Shown: piece after piece, positions 42,400-55,594 of the stretch
Layout of the letters: each line of letters opens with the position of its first letter
How positions within the stretch are numbered: the stretch's first letter is position 1
Assembly: GCF_030272615.1 (NCBI RefSeq)
Contig: NC_081414.1
Span: forward strand, 911,839,009-911,903,008
Length of the DNA: 64,000 bases
Source: Cryptomeria japonica
Taxonomy: Eukaryota; Streptophyta; Pinopsida; Cupressales; Cupressaceae
Direction of reading: 5' to 3'
The notes under the pieces: generated by a model
Databases searched by the model: none
What the model was told of the DNA's origin: nothing
The model's input: only the letters and a program-made list of their open reading frames with translations
Translations under genes and position numbers: made by a program

Positions 42400-43410
42400 A
42401 ACGGATGAAGCCCTCTCATTCCCCCCACTCCACCTATACTATGGGGATCGATTCCCTGTGTTGCGCTAAAGGTCATTCCTAAATTTATAGGAGACTATCA
42501 CAAGACCTTTGGGGAACATCTACAAGATATAGCCAATCTCTGCACCGTCCATGGTATCACCGAGCAAAATGTAGCCTTGAGATTTCTCATGGCATCTTTT
42601 AAAGGAAGAGCTCTAGATTGGTACAGATCCCTGCGTCCAAACACTATAGTGGATTGGGATCAGTTGGGTGACTGCTTCTTTCAAAGATTCTCCGACAAGG
42701 CCGATAGGTCATCTTTGATGCACCAATTGATTCCGATAAAGAGAGCCCCTTAGGAAGCAGTAACGGAATTCAACTTAAGATTCCAGAGGACCTAGCAAAG
42801 AATATCGTTGTCCGCCCGCCCTCCTGCGGATATGGCGTTCGTCTTTTATCTGAAAGCCTTCAACTCTGACATATCAGTAATGATTCAATCTCTAGGAGGC
42901 AATACCCTTCCGCAAGTGTTTGAAATAGCAGTCCAAGCATAAAATAATATGATCGATGTCGGGAAGCTTGCACCACGACCACTCATGTCGGTCTTTCCCG
43001 AGCTATCAAATCAGTCCTCTGAAGAGGTTATGCCCAACACATCCGCTCCTCAATCTATGTACATGTACCCCGGTCCCCATCAAGCATATTCACCTCCACA
43101 ATCGTCTTTGGCCGCGGAGGTCAGCGATATGAAAAATTTGTTGAGAACCTTCTCAAACGAGATCATCAATCTGAAAAGGTCTCAAATCCCACCTGCTAGA
43201 GCCCCTTTTGAACAAAATTTCCAAGGGAATAGACCCACATATCAGCAGAACCAGTATGCAAACAACCGAACTCCCCCAAGCCAGCCAAATGGCCAAATAG
43301 TTTCGATACCCAATCCTTTGCAAACCGTCTACCCTAACACTGGTAAGGAGTTGACAGTGGGGCAAAATAATCTAGCGGACGATACTAATTCTTGGTGTTT
43401 TTCCGTGTAA
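42400..43410 (+). pseudogene. Gypsy gag region
   Basis: The typical plant gypsy gag core is present (FKGRALDWYRSL, then WDQLGDCFFQRF, as read from the bases around 42590-42700). A Pro/Gln/Asn-rich tail (42949-43410) follows. It is a fossil. Confidence 0.75.
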
Positions 43411-43483
43411 CAATGCCCACGCTCCAAGAAATTGTCTGAGAGGCAATTTGCAATAAAAAATTGCAGAGCAACGGAACCTAGGC

Positions 43484-44251
43484 GTGGTACCAGATGATTC
43501 AGTTTACGCATCCCCTGGCATGGATAATGCGTCTCTCATTGCCCAGATGCAGGGTATGTCAATACAACAAGAGGCGGAGATAGCTCCAGACCACGCACTA
43601 TTCTCTTGGATGGAGGACGAAGGTGTCATGCTCACCAATGGTGTAGCCACATCAAACTTGGGGGCTCCCCAAGTGCAATCAAATTACAACCTCCACTCGA
43701 AAGGGCACTTCACTGGGGAGAATATAAACACACCAGGGAGAGTGGTCACAGTTAAAGCTCCTGAACAACCCATAGTTGCTATCACATACCCAAGAAAGGA
43801 GTTTATCCCCTATAAGCCAAGAGAGCCAAAGGCGTCGGTGCCGATAATACTAGATGTGGTGGAACAGCTAAAGAAAGCCCTGGCCAACGTCTCTTTATGG
43901 GATCTCCTTAGTATCCCAGAACAAAAGAATTGGTTGAAAGAAGCCCTATTCGAGGTGGGCAAAAATCCAAGCGGAAATGCCGCCAAAGCTCCGCAGATCA
44001 GCGAAGAAAGGTTTCAACCCTCTGCGGATAGATCATGCTCACCAACCATGTTGACAAATGAAGCCACGCCTCCTAAATCTCAAACAGAAGGTAATCCTAA
44101 ACCAAATCCTTTCTATCTGACCCTCATAGTTGGGGATAAACTTTTGCACAATTCTATGATAGATTCTGGTACTAGCACCACTGTCATGCCTAAGCAAATC
44201 GTTGAGGTTTTGAATATCAAATATAAGCCTTTAAATAGGGGTATTATGTAG
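43484..44251 (+). pseudogene. Gypsy protease region
   Basis: The C-terminal part shows a retropepsin pattern: PFYLTLIVGDKLLHNSMIDS followed by GTSTTVMPKQI. It contains the DSGT active site and lies upstream of the RNase H-like and reverse transcriptase domains. Confidence 0.75.
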
Positions 44252-44729
44252 TTAGACGGAAATAAAGTCCATAACGTGGGTCTTATCAAGAACCTTCCGC
44301 TGGCATTGTTCGCGTGTCCTAGTGTTACTGTGCCTCAAGAAGTGGTAGTTATCGACATGCTGCTTGTTTTTGGGCTCTACCTTTCCTAAGATTTTACTGC
44401 CAAAATAGGAGGTTACTTGTCCTTAGATTGGTCCCACCTTATCCTTCGAACCCAGTGTGGTGCCAAACTCAAAATCCTTTCAGAGACCCTTCACGTTGAA
44501 CACGTAGTGGATCAAGCCATGCTCAATTTTGAACCCACTCACACCTCCATCTCAAACGAAGAAAGGAAAATCGTAGAGATTTTGGAGGATGAGGAAGTGA
44601 CTAGGGATATTCCACCTGATCATGAGATTTTTCTCAATGAATTCATAGACTCTGGCCCATACTCCAACTACCATGCCACAGGTCTAGGTACTTGCTACAT
44701 TTTTTATGAAAACCGGGTCATTCCAAAAC

Positions 44730-45150
44730 TTACCAAAGAACCATTGACTGAAGAAGAGTTTTCTTCTGCACTCTGGACCCTACACTTTGATGGTGCAAGA
44801 TGCAAAGTAGGTTCAGGGGTTGGGATTGCCTCACTTCACCTTCGAGTGAACGGATCCTGAAGTCTTTTCGTCTACAATTTGCATGCTCTAACAATGAAGC
44901 AGAATATGAAGGACTGATCCAAGGCTTGAGCTTGGCAGAGAGGATGGGTATAAAGCAATTGAAAGTTCTAAGCAATTATGAGCTGGTTGTGCACTAGGTT
45001 CGAGGAATCTCTAGCGCCAAACATGTCCATATGAGATCCTACCGTCATAGGACATGGAATTTGATCGAAAGCTTCGATGCTTTCAATATCCAGAGAATTC
45101 CTCGAAAAACAAATGATTTTGTTGATTAGATGGCTATGATTGGATCATAA
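44730..45150 (+). pseudogene. RNase H-like domain located before reverse transcriptase
   Basis: WTLHFDGARCKVGSGVGIAS, then CSNNEAEYEGLIQGLSLAER, then a KVLSNYELVVH segment follow the pattern of the additional (archaeal-type) RNase H of Tat elements. A second, ordinary gypsy RNase H lies after the reverse transcriptase at about 46382-46900. The position ahead of the polymerase is unusual to me. Confidence 0.75.
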
Positions 45151-45589
45151 TTTGACCCTGCTGCGGACCTGTTCGCCAACTCCCAGATAGTCTGTGTGGT
45201 TGTTCGGCCAGTTATTCCCGACAATGACACCCACTAGTAAGTTTTCAAAAGCGATGAGCAGATCACCTTGTTCATTCAAAACTCAGGGGAGTTTGCATAT
45301 CAACTACAACCTAAGGTAAAAGAGGCTTACAAGGATCAGATCATTCAGCTAAAATCCAACAAGTTCCCTAACGGATTAATCACCCTAGAAAATTTGTTCG
45401 ACCATGATGATGCCAAAAATGACAGGCGAAAGCTTACAGCTGATAAAGGGGACTGTGCTGAAATGTCAGTAGGGGGTGGGAGAATACTCAAGGTCGAAAA
45501 GGAGGCTCCTTCAAAAGACTGAAAGAGATTGGCCTGATATTGTGATGAATATGTAGGTGTACTAGCATGGTCCTATGAAGATTTGAAAG

Positions 45590-46900
45590 GGTACAATCCC
45601 AACATCATTCAACACACCATTGAGCTTATCGATGGAGCCAAACTGGTCTGACAGAAACAGAGACCTGTCAATCCAAAAATTGAGTCCCTTATGGCCCAGG
45701 AGTTGAAAAAGTTGATAGAGTAAAAAATCATCTGCCCCATCAAGCACAATACATGGGTATCCAATCTAGTGCCAGTTAGAAAAAAGAATGGAGACATCCA
45801 GCTTTGAGTGGATTTTAGCGTCTCTAAAAGACCATTATCCTTTGCCACCAATGGAACAGTTGTTAAGCACGGTGGCAGGGTCAGAGATGTTCTCAATGTT
45901 AGATAGTTTCTCGAGTTATAATCAAGTAATGGTGAAGCCAAAGGATCAACATAAGACAACCTTCACAACCAAATGGGGAACATTCGCTTATCAGAAAATG
46001 TCGTTTGGGTTGTCGAATGTCGGTGTGATTTTTCAAAGAGCTATGGACCTGGCCTTCAAGGAGCTTATCAATAAACTCATCCTTATATATTTGGATGACT
46101 TAACCGTGTTTTCAAAACACAGAGAAGATCATTTTGATCATCTTGAGCTAGTGTTCCAAAAGTGTCTGGAGTTTGGGATCTCTTTGAACCCAAAGAAATA
46201 TATTTTTGGAGTCCCGCAAGGAAAATTACTAGGGCACGTAGTGTCAAAGGAAGGAGTCTCTATCGATCCTGATTGAGTTAATGCAATAAAGGAGCTTCCC
46301 CTTCCTGTCAATAAAAAGGGGGTCCAGTCTTTCCTAAGTAAGGTTAACTTCGTTAGCAACTTTATTTTAGACTTTACAAGGATGGTGAGGCCTATCACCC
46401 TGATGCTTAAGAAGGAAACACATTTCAAATGGACTCCCGAAGCTAAGGAGGCTTTCGAGAAAATTAAAGATGCTATCTGCTCAGTCCCCATGCTATCCAA
46501 CCCCGATATGTCTAAGGATTTCCTAATGTATGTTTTCTCCAGCCACTATAGCATTGTTGTGGTACTGACCCAGAAAGACGTAGAAAAAGGGGGTGAGAAC
46601 CCTATAGCTTTCCATTCCACGACTCTAAAGGAATATGAGGCTAAGTATAATTTCGTTGAAAAGCAAGTTTTGGTCGTAGTCAAGGGCCTTAAAAAATTTA
46701 GACACTTCATCGCCTGTAATAAGACTACCGTGTATGTTGCTCATCCTTCAGTCAGAGAATATATCATGGAAGGCGACATCACAGATAAGAGGGCGAACTA
46801 CATTACCAAAATCTTGGAGTACGACATCGATGTCAGGCCCACCAAGATAATCTGTGGCAAAGGTTTATGCGAATACATAGCCCAAGAGTTCGGACCCCGA
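45590..46900 (+). pseudogene. Gypsy reverse transcriptase and RNase H region
   Basis: Polymerase signatures include DHYPLPPMEQLL, MLDSFSSYNQV, FTTKWGTFAYQKMSFGLSN and the catalytic LIYLDD. The RNase H part includes FKWTPEAKEAFEKIKDAI, SKDFLMYVFSSHYSIVVVL and FVEKQVLVVVKGLKKFRHFI. These place it in Ty3/gypsy. It is a fossil. Confidence 0.9.
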
Positions 46901-47129
46901 GATAGCCACATAAGAAGTTGTAATGGTCACCTCTGAACCAACAGAGACATGCTGGATGGAGGCTCAGAAACATTTCATGAAGAAGGGGAGTTTTCCTGAA
47001 GGCCTCCCCCCCCCCTTGAAAAGAGGAGATTATATAGACTATAGAATAGGGGTTTTCGCTTGGTGGATGGCGTACTTTTCAAAAGAAATTTTGATGGAAT
47101 CCTACTCCGTTGCGTGAGCCAAAGCCAAG

Positions 47130-48208
47130 CTAGCAATATTTTACAATAATTTAATTATGGTTCATCAAGAGGTCACTTTTCGGCACAAACTACCATCATC
47201 AATATCACTCGTGTCGGATATTTATGGCCCTCTCTGTTCAAAGATGTGCACACCCTGGTGAGGGAGTGCAAATAATGTCAGTATTACAGTGGCAGGTGTA
47301 GAAAAGCAGTGATGTCGCTCAAGCCTATAATGGTGGAGGAACCCTTTTCTCAATGGGGACTCAACTTCATAGGGATGATCAATCCTCCAAGCTCGGCTGG
47401 ACACAAGTGGATCTTAACCGCTACTAACTACTTCACCAGATGGTCTGAAGTTGTTCCCCTAAATAATTCGTTAGAGACCGAGATATTGACATTTCTGGAG
47501 GATCTAGTGTGTCGATATGGTCCGCCAAAGACCATAATATCAGATAACGCGCGTGCATTCATAGGTTCATGAATCACCCAATTTTCCCTCAGCAAATCTA
47601 TTTACCTAAAAACCTCCTCAAACTACTATCCTCAAGGAAATGGACTCACTGAGTCCACTGACAAGAATCTCATCAGACTCATTAAAAGGATAGGCTCGGA
47701 GCACAAAAGGGAGTGGCATCACCACTTGAGGAGCGTGTTATGGGCTGACCAGAGAACGCCCAAGCAGGTCTTAAAGAATTCCCCATATAAGATGGTCTAT
47801 GGTAAAGACACATTGTTTCCCCTATCTCTGGAAATCCCAGCCTTGCAATTACTTAAGTCTATCGAAGTGGCAGAGAATGGTCCCATGGATGTAAGGTTGG
47901 TGGAAATTATGGAACTAGAAGAGGTGAGGGAAGCTGCATTCGTGTCTCTTCAAAACCGTCAGCAAACCATCAAGAAGTGGTTCGACAATAAAAAGAGTTC
48001 TGACCCAGAATTGAAACAAGGTGGCCTTGTTTTGAAGTACAACGAGAGGGTGGCCAAGCCCGGTCAGTATGCCAAATTTGGTGGGTTATGGGAGGGACCC
48101 TTCTGCATTATAGGTTGCAAAGGGTTCAATTCTTTTGATCTTGAAGATATGCAAGGAGACTATCTCAAGATCCCGATCAACGGGTTCTACCTTAAGCCTT
48201 TTCATTAG
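47130..48208 (+). pseudogene. Gypsy integrase region
   Basis: The core begins WGLNFIGMINPPSSAGHKWI and continues with TNYFTRWSEVVPL, GPPKTIISDNARAF and YYPQGNGLTEST, which hold the DDE-type acidic residues. The C-terminal part (47726-48208) has TPFQ-like residues, KYNERVAKPGQYAKFGGLWE and the terminal GFYLKPFH. No chromodomain is seen, as expected for Tat-like elements. Confidence 0.88.
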
Positions 48209-48521
48209 CGGTGCTTCTCTAATGTACATAATGTAAATAGTGCTTTTGTGTGCCTTATTTATTTAATTATATTCCTTCATGCTCTCTCGAGGCAAAGTGA
48301 AAGTCACAAGATACGCCATAATTAAGCAAAAGAGAAAATCATTATATTATGAGTATTTTTTACAATTGATTGGTAGGCCTCCGACCTAATTTTAACAAAA
48401 AGAAGCAAGATGAAGTTTTTGAAGACAAGTTGCCATTTCCTCAAGGATCCTCTTCATCCTCATCATCCTCCATCTGGAAATCAGAGTCTCTAGCATCATT
48501 TGCAGCATCCTCTCCCTCTGA

Positions 48522-49640
48522 CTACTCATGGTCAGAAACGTCACCAGGCTCCTCAGCTATGGACACAACAATCAAATTCGGTTGGACGTGCGGCGTCAGG
48601 ACCCGTGGGAATATGCCATCCCTGAAGTCAGTGTACCATTCGGTGTCATCCTGAATAGGAACTATCAGGTGGATTCGGAGGAGAAACTTTGCAGTGAGCT
48701 CCACTCGAAAGCGATGAGATGACAACGTCATTGTTCTCAGATCGCCGATAAGCGGGTACCAGGTCACCTCCTCGCCAGAAGTGATGAAACACCTCAAATC
48801 CGACGCCAAAGGTAGGCCTCTGAAAGGGACGTGGTATGCCATGACATCCTCCAACTCCCCAAGTTAATCTCGGGAGAAGAGTGCTTTAGTGAGCTCTGAG
48901 GTCAGAAGCCCAGTCATTCTAGAATCTAGCAGTGAAGCCACGAAACACGAACAAATGTCTGTGTTTACATGGTATTGGTCCACGTTGTCTATAAAGTCCT
49001 CACTAAGCACCCATTTGATAGTGGCGATGATCAAGGGATTCTTCTGCCTTGTCATCCTCTGCAGCCTTTGGTCGGAAATATTTTTGAGGAAAGCGACCTG
49101 AGCCTTACTGCTGACGAGCCTAATGGGAGTATCCATTTCTTGAAGAAGCTTTGTCGTTGAAGCTGATATTGTGTAAAGGAATGTCTAAAAAGACATATTT
49201 ATAACAAATTCTCAGCTCCAGGTGACAATTGGTAAAAACACCAGTGCTCCCCGATTCTGACGCACCTATCATTCCCCATCAATTCGCACAAGTCGGCAAA
49301 GTTTGGTTCGGAGTTGGCAAATGTCTTTGCCAGTACCTCGAAGAAAGAGGCAATGTCCTCAGAAGCCACGCGTATCTGTAGTTACATTGTGTTTAAACCG
49401 TAATCCCCGCAGGATTGTCTTAACTTGTGTGAGCCCTGTTGGTTGCTGATATTCTTCATTAAGGGGGAGATCCGTCCGGACAAGCAAATCATCTCAAGTG
49501 GCTTCGATTAACAACGGACTCAACATGTTTTCTCTTGGGAATCGTAGATGGCGACTCTCATCCTTCTCAATATTAATTGTGATTGTAAAATGAATTGGCA
49601 TACGTGCAAATGGATGCTCATCGTTAAGTGCCTTCTTTCG
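48522..49640 (-). pseudogene. Antisense extra coding region of gypsy fossil
   Basis: On the minus strand, downstream of the integrase, coding-like stretches recur over more than 1 kb. They include TRQKNPLIIATIKWVLSEDF, VASLLDSRMTGLLTSELTKA, YHVPFRGLPLASDLRCFIT and KFLLRIHLIVPIQDDTEWY. Antisense frames at this place are known from several plant Tat-type gypsy elements; their role is not established. The region is decayed but still clearly protein-like. Confidence 0.7.
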
Positions 49641-49819
49641 CAAAGATCTAGGCATATAGTGCATTAAAGGAAGAAGGTCACCAGATATTCATCTTATTGC
49701 TCATTTTGCAACCTAAGTGCCCAAAAAACTTTTGAAGAGTCGAGAGAGAAAGGTTCTCTTGCATAAAATGGAATCAAAAGCGACTCTCTCAGGTTTTGTT
49801 CAGGGAGGGTTTGATGGTA

Positions 49820-51255
49820 TGATGAAAGAATAAGTATCTGGTAGATTACTGAGGGGGGGGGGGTGAATCAGTAAATAGAAAAACTGATACAAACTTCCCA
49901 AACTCAAATTCAAACATACAAAATAAACTTATGAATGAACTACCACTATCAAGATCAATACTCATAAGAATATCGGTTGACTGTTACATCAACTTAAGAG
50001 TAAACAACATTTCACTTGTAAACATCCAAATGCTTTATCATATGCCAATGCTTCATTTCTCAGTGCTTCTGGTTATCATGCCTTACCAGAAATAGTTAAT
50101 CAATTAATTAAATCAACCATAAGATCATAACCACAAAAACATTCACCACATGCCACAAGTATTTATACGTGGAAAACCCAAATAGGGAAAAACCACGGTG
50201 AGATGAGACTCACAAGATAATATCTAAACTCTTTTGAAGTTTGCCCTATTAGGAGCCAAGCCTGTTAAAGCTTTTACAAAAGTCCTGTTAAGAACTGATC
50301 CTGTTAGGAATCACCCGGTTAAGAGATTGACTACAAATTCCTTGTTAGAAGCAAATACCCTGTAAGGAGTAACCTCAGTAGAGGATTTGAAAATCCAATC
50401 TAATGGACCACCTTGTTAGAGGATTTAATAAGTAACCAAGCTTGTTAGAGCTTACCCAGTTAGGGGATTTCAATTATACTATAATTGTTAGAAAGCATCA
50501 AGAGTTTCTTGATATGTCTGAATAGAACTACACTTGTTTGATCAGATCCATTTAAGCTTCTATCTGCCTTTACTCAAACTACACACTCATTCTCCAGTTT
50601 GGCAACCACACGCTCAACTGATTTCTGCCAACTCTTGCCAACACTTAACAAAACAACTTCATCGACCTTAAATACAAATCAATTAGTTCGGTAACACAAC
50701 AAAAATCCTAATCCTCTCATCGAGATTACAAACAAGTCAATACAAGCATGGCTGTTGGATTTCATAGCAATCTCTACACATCAATCAAGAAAACCTCAAC
50801 TGCTCCTTGATTACCGCTTCATCGAGCTCAATAACTCATCACACATTTTGCATTAGACGTAATACGCTTTGCTCATTCCCTAGATAAACAATCATGCCAA
50901 AACATTTTGAATTTGTCTTCATACAATGACCTTACGTGTCACCATCATTACCGCTCAACATCAGATCATAAACCAACATAACCAATTCAACAACCTTAAT
51001 CGGTTAGGGTTTAACAAAAACAACTGGTAGGGTTTACCGGTTACATAACATAGAAAGGGTTTAACCTTTTACTCCAATTACTGATTCAACTCACTAACTT
51101 ACATACCGGTTTACAATAACCTTCACAAAGCTCTTCCTACTGGTTATAAGACAATATCAACAATAACAACAATATCAGCAATATCATTACCGGTTCAATT
51201 GACATCAATGACAACATAACATATCATTAATGCAATCTTTATGCAAATGCCAACA
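49820..51255 (-). repeat. 3' LTR of split copia
   Basis: On the minus strand it starts TGTTGGCATTTGC directly after the purine tract AAAGCGGGAGAT (51267-51256), and ends near 49812-49820. It carries the A-rich interrupted hairpin (50168-50197) and a G run of 12 near 49851-49862. Its length, about 1.43 kb, is close to that of the LTR at 54099. The outer end is uncertain by a few bases. Confidence 0.75.
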
Positions 51256-51601
51256 ATCTCCCGCTTTGGCATTGATGGCAATACAAATATCAACACCATT
51301 GCTTTGTTGTTGTGATTGTGAATAGGAATCTTGGAATAGGAATCATGGTTTACATTACCAAGTATTCACAGGCTCTCGTTGTCTTTAGTCTGTCACTGGT
51401 TTTCCTTTGCATAATCACATAATTCTTCTCCCCCTTTGACAGCAATGCCAAATTGAAAGTAAAACATGTAATGTTAAATTTTCACTATGCATCAACAACA
51501 TACTGCAAATTGATGCTCCCCTTGTGGAATACATCCACTTCTACATCAACCCTTGTAAAATTATGCAAGTGATTCAGGGACTGATGCAGTCAACATCATG
51601 T

Positions 51602-54098
51602 TCAACTAACTTCATGAAGAGAGACAACCTCTAACTGACTTCTAAGATACTCAAAAGTAGTCTTAGGCAGAGGTTTGGTAAAAATATCTGCAAGATGCTC
51701 CTTGGTAGAAACATGCTCTAAGATAACATCTTTGCTCTGAACTTTTTCCCTCAAGAAATGATACTTCAATTCAATGTGCTTGGTTTGTGCGTGCAAAACA
51801 AGATTCTTGGAAATATTTATGCCACTTGTGTTATCACATAAAATCTTTATAGGTTCTGAAATCTTCATCTTAAAACCTTCCAAAATGTGCCTCATCCAAA
51901 TAGCATGCATGCAATTCATATAAGCTGCAACATACTCAGCTTCAGCAGTAGATTGTGAAGTACAACTCTGCTTTTTACTACTCCTTGAAATAAGCCTTCC
52001 TCCAAGAAAAAATGTTCCACCGGTTGTGCTTTTTCGGTCATCAACATTTCCTACCCAATCAACATCCGTGTATGGCTTCAAATCAAAGTTTTCTCCATAT
52101 GGATACCATAATCCATAGTCAATAGTACCTTTCAGGTATCTAAAGATTCTCTTGGTTGCTATCAGGTGCGTCTCCTTAGGATTCTTCTGGAATCTAGCAA
52201 CTATTCCAATCGCATGGGCTATGTCTGGTCTGTTGTGAACAACATAGTGCAATTTGCCAATCATTGACCTGTATTCCTTCTCATCAGCAGACTCAGATTC
52301 ATCTTCCTTGGACAACTTACAACATGTAACCATTGGTGTCCCAACTAGTTTACAGTCACTCATGCCAAATGTCTTCAAAACCTCTTTCACATACTTAGAC
52401 TGTGTAATGAAAATACCATTCTTCATTTGTTGTATCTGCAAGCCTATGAATTTTTTTATTTCCCCTACTAAAGACATTTCAAACTCATTTTTCATTTCCT
52501 CTGCAAAGCTGTTACTCATGATATCATTACCTCCAAATATAATATCATCAACAAATACTCCACTGACTAGTATTTCATCTCCTTCAAATTTGAGATATAT
52601 GTTACTATCATCACTGGTTCTTAGAAAGCCTATCTTCATTAGATGTGTATGAAGCCTTTCATGCCATACTTCAGGTGCATGCTTTAATCCATATAAAGCC
52701 TTATGCAATTTGCATACCATGTCTTTCTCATCGGTCAAATCATAACCATCTGGTTTCTTTATGTATACCTCTTCTTCTAAAATCCCATTCATAAATGCAA
52801 ACTTAACATCCATTTGATATACCTTGAACTTTTTATGGGCTACAAATGCAAGTAAAGTTATGACACCTTCTAGTCTTGCTACTCATGCAAAAGTTTTGCC
52901 ATAATCTTCTCCTTCTTCTTGTGCACAACCCTTGCAGACTAATCTTGCCTTGTTGCGAACTACAACACCATCTTCATTCAACTTGTTCATGTATACCCAT
53001 TTAGTACCTATAACATTTTTATTTACCAGTCGGGGTACTAGGGTCCAAGTGGTGTTCTTCTTAATTTGATCCAATTCCTCCTCCATAGCTTTAACCCAAT
53101 GATCATCACCAAATGCCTTCTTAGCAGTTCTTGGTTCAATGGTGGAGATCATGCAAGAATTCTCTCTGATTCTTCTTCTAGTTAGCACTCCAGCATCCTT
53201 ATCTCCAATTATCTACTCAGGATTGTGATTCAGTCTCACAAATCTAGGAATAACATGATCATTATCTTCAGGTTCAGCTTCTTCGTTGTCATCATCTTCT
53301 TTTGAATTTATCTGTTTTGGTTGGACTGGTGCATCAAAATTTGCTTTGTCGGTTTTAGATTTCATAGTTTTTGGTTCCAAAAACAAAATGCAAGGATCTT
53401 CATCCCTTTTCTCTGAACTGGTTCCTTCTGAGACTTCAGGAAATTCATCCACTCGAACATCAACACTCTCAACAATTCTCAGTGTCCGGTTGTTAAAACA
53501 TTTGTAGGCCTTACTCTTGGTGGAATAGCCAAGAAATATGTCTTCGTCACTCTTTGCCTCAAATTTGCTAATGTAATCACCTCTCTTAATAAAACATTTG
53601 CTTCCAAATATCTTAAAATAGCTAACATCAGGTGATCTTCCATACCAATATTCATAAGGAGTCTTTTCCTTACCTCTCTTTACCAGAACCCGGTTCATTG
53701 TGTAGACAGTTGTGCTAACAAATTCTCTCCAAAAGGTATTCGCTACACCTCCTTGTATCAACATTGTCCTAGCAGCCTCAACAACTAACTGGTTGTTCCT
53801 TTCTGCGATGCCATTCTATTGTGGTGTCCTCAGTACAAAAAGTTGTCGTTTGATACCATTCTCTTCATAGGACCTAGTGAATTCCTCAGAAGTAAATTCA
53901 CCGCCATGATTTGTCCTCGGACATTTTATCTTCTTACCACTCTCTTTCTCAGCTAAGGCCTTGAATGCCTTGAACTTACCAAACACTCCAATCTTATCCT
54001 TCCAAAATGTGACCCACATCATCCTTGAGCAATCATCAATGAGAATCATAAAATATCTGTCACCTTGAATGCTTTTTGTTCTTATTGGTCCACAAAGA
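51602..54098 (-). pseudogene. Integrase (part), reverse transcriptase and RNase H of split copia
   Basis: The 403-codon frame at 51602-52813 holds [33 protein letters not shown], a VDDIIFGG catalytic stretch, and RNase H motifs DWVGNVDDRKSTTG and STAEAEYVAA, ending HLADIFTKPLPK. Blocks to the right give the polymerase N-terminus (WVYMNKLNEDG) and integrase (LIDDCSRMMWVTFWKDK, RTNHGGEFTSEEF). Copia order and motifs are clear. Confidence 0.92.
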
Positions 54099-55529
54099 TG
54101 TTGGCATTTTGACACTAAGTTGTCATTGATGTCAACCGGTGGTGGTTGAGCATGAAGGATGGTGGCTTGTTTATGATGAAGAAGCAGAATGTCAAAAGTT
54201 GTCTCATACCACCGGAAGTGAAAATGTGCAAACCGGTACTGAATGCTCTACCGGTTAACAGAAGGAGAACACTTTGGCCAAGGGTTTTACCGGTATGTGT
54301 TTTCCGGACCAACTGCATGTTGGTAGGTCGTGTCTTGATTGGTGTGATGTCATGTGGAGTTGAGGTGGTGAGTGTGTCGTGGTTGGTGAAGCTTCATCGA
54401 CAAGGTTGATGAAATAGATATTCTCCATTAATGAAGGAACCACAAATCAAGGGATTGCATCAGACTGATTGCAGCTCGAGGAATAAGGAATGATAGAGGA
54501 AGATCAAGGGAGCAGTTGGTGCCTGGATCGAAGCAAGAAGATCAGATTGAAAGAATACCTCGAGAAGGAAACAACAAAGGTATTAATAGCATTTTGATAG
54601 ATGTAGATCAATATAATGGATCGTGTTTCCCTTATCTGGAAAACATGTTTTAAAAGGCGCGGAAATGATGAAGATGAACAGATGGACATCAAGGTGATCA
54701 GATCGTGCAGGATCTGATTGGATTTGGTTTGCCTTGTAGATGGTGAGGAAACCCTAACTGTCAAAACTTTGAATTGCATTTTGGCAGGAAATCATCTGAT
54801 AAGTAATGAGAGCTACGGACAAAAAATGTGTTGATGTTGTGAAGATCGTGGAGGGGAGAGTAGTGTGAGTGAGAAATCAAACCGCTAAGAGGATTCTACC
54901 GGTAGTATCATAGTCTGGCAGTTGAGCCTAACTGATAAGGTGTGGTAGAGCAGGCAACATCCTAGTGAGAGACCGTGTGTGAGAGTGAGAGATAGATAAC
55001 AAAGGTTGAGAAATAGAGACATCAATTTCACAACTAGTAGTGCGAGTTCTAGTGGAGGAGAAAAGACTGTAAACTGACAGAGAGTTATTTGATTCAGGAG
55101 TTGCATAATTCATTTGCAACAGGAAGCCTTAATTGTATTCAAATAGTATTTCATTATACATTGCCAAGTTGAACCTTGGTGCAGGGGTTGGTGCTCCTTG
55201 GGTTGGTGCCCTAAACGTGCAGGGGTTGGTGCTCCTTGGGTTGGTGCCCAAAATCTTTGTAAATTTGTATTTTACTTGTGAGGCTAGATTGGAGAAGTAG
55301 TCTCCAGTAGCTCTTCTCACTGAGGTTTTTCCCATTTTGGGTTTTCCTCGTAAATCTCGTGTTGTGAATTTCTTGAGTGTGGATGATCTCTTTGTTCTTC
55401 TCTCTTGCATTACTGGTGTGACTATTTAGTGGTTAAGTAACAAGTTGATTGCCTAGAGTTGGATTGGTAAAGATTTAAAGCTACGAACCATAGATTCACC
55501 CCCCTCTCAGTGGTACTCTGTGTTCAACA
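54099..55529 (+). repeat. 5' LTR of plus-strand copia
   Basis: It is 1431 bp. A 38-bp segment holding GGTTGGTGCTCCTTGGG is present twice in tandem (55182-55250), whereas the 3' LTR has it once. The interrupted hairpin is at 55322-55349. Confidence 0.93.
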
Positions 55530-55531
55530 AT

Positions 55532-55544
55532 TGGTATCAGAGCC
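55532..55544 (+). other. Primer-binding site (initiator Met-tRNA)
   Basis: TGGTATCAGAGCC stands two bases after the LTR end and matches the standard plant copia site. Confidence 0.93.
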
Positions 55545-55594
55545 AAGTTCCCAGTTATCTTTAAACCTTGGGTAGATTCTGGACTTTGAGCACA

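Larger units (their letters stand above)
41042..49811 (+). mobile_element. Ty3/gypsy fossil, Tat-like, with antisense open region
   Basis: Order on the plus strand: probable 5' LTR (to about 42165), primer site (42176), gag, aspartic protease, an RNase H-like domain, reverse transcriptase, RNase H, integrase, then an antisense coding remnant. A second RNase H-like domain and an antisense frame are both traits known from Tat-lineage elements. There is no 3' LTR in the window because the copia LTR at about 49820 follows. The element is heavily broken, at many points, and looks old. The LTR start at 41042 is only a guess. Confidence 0.8.
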
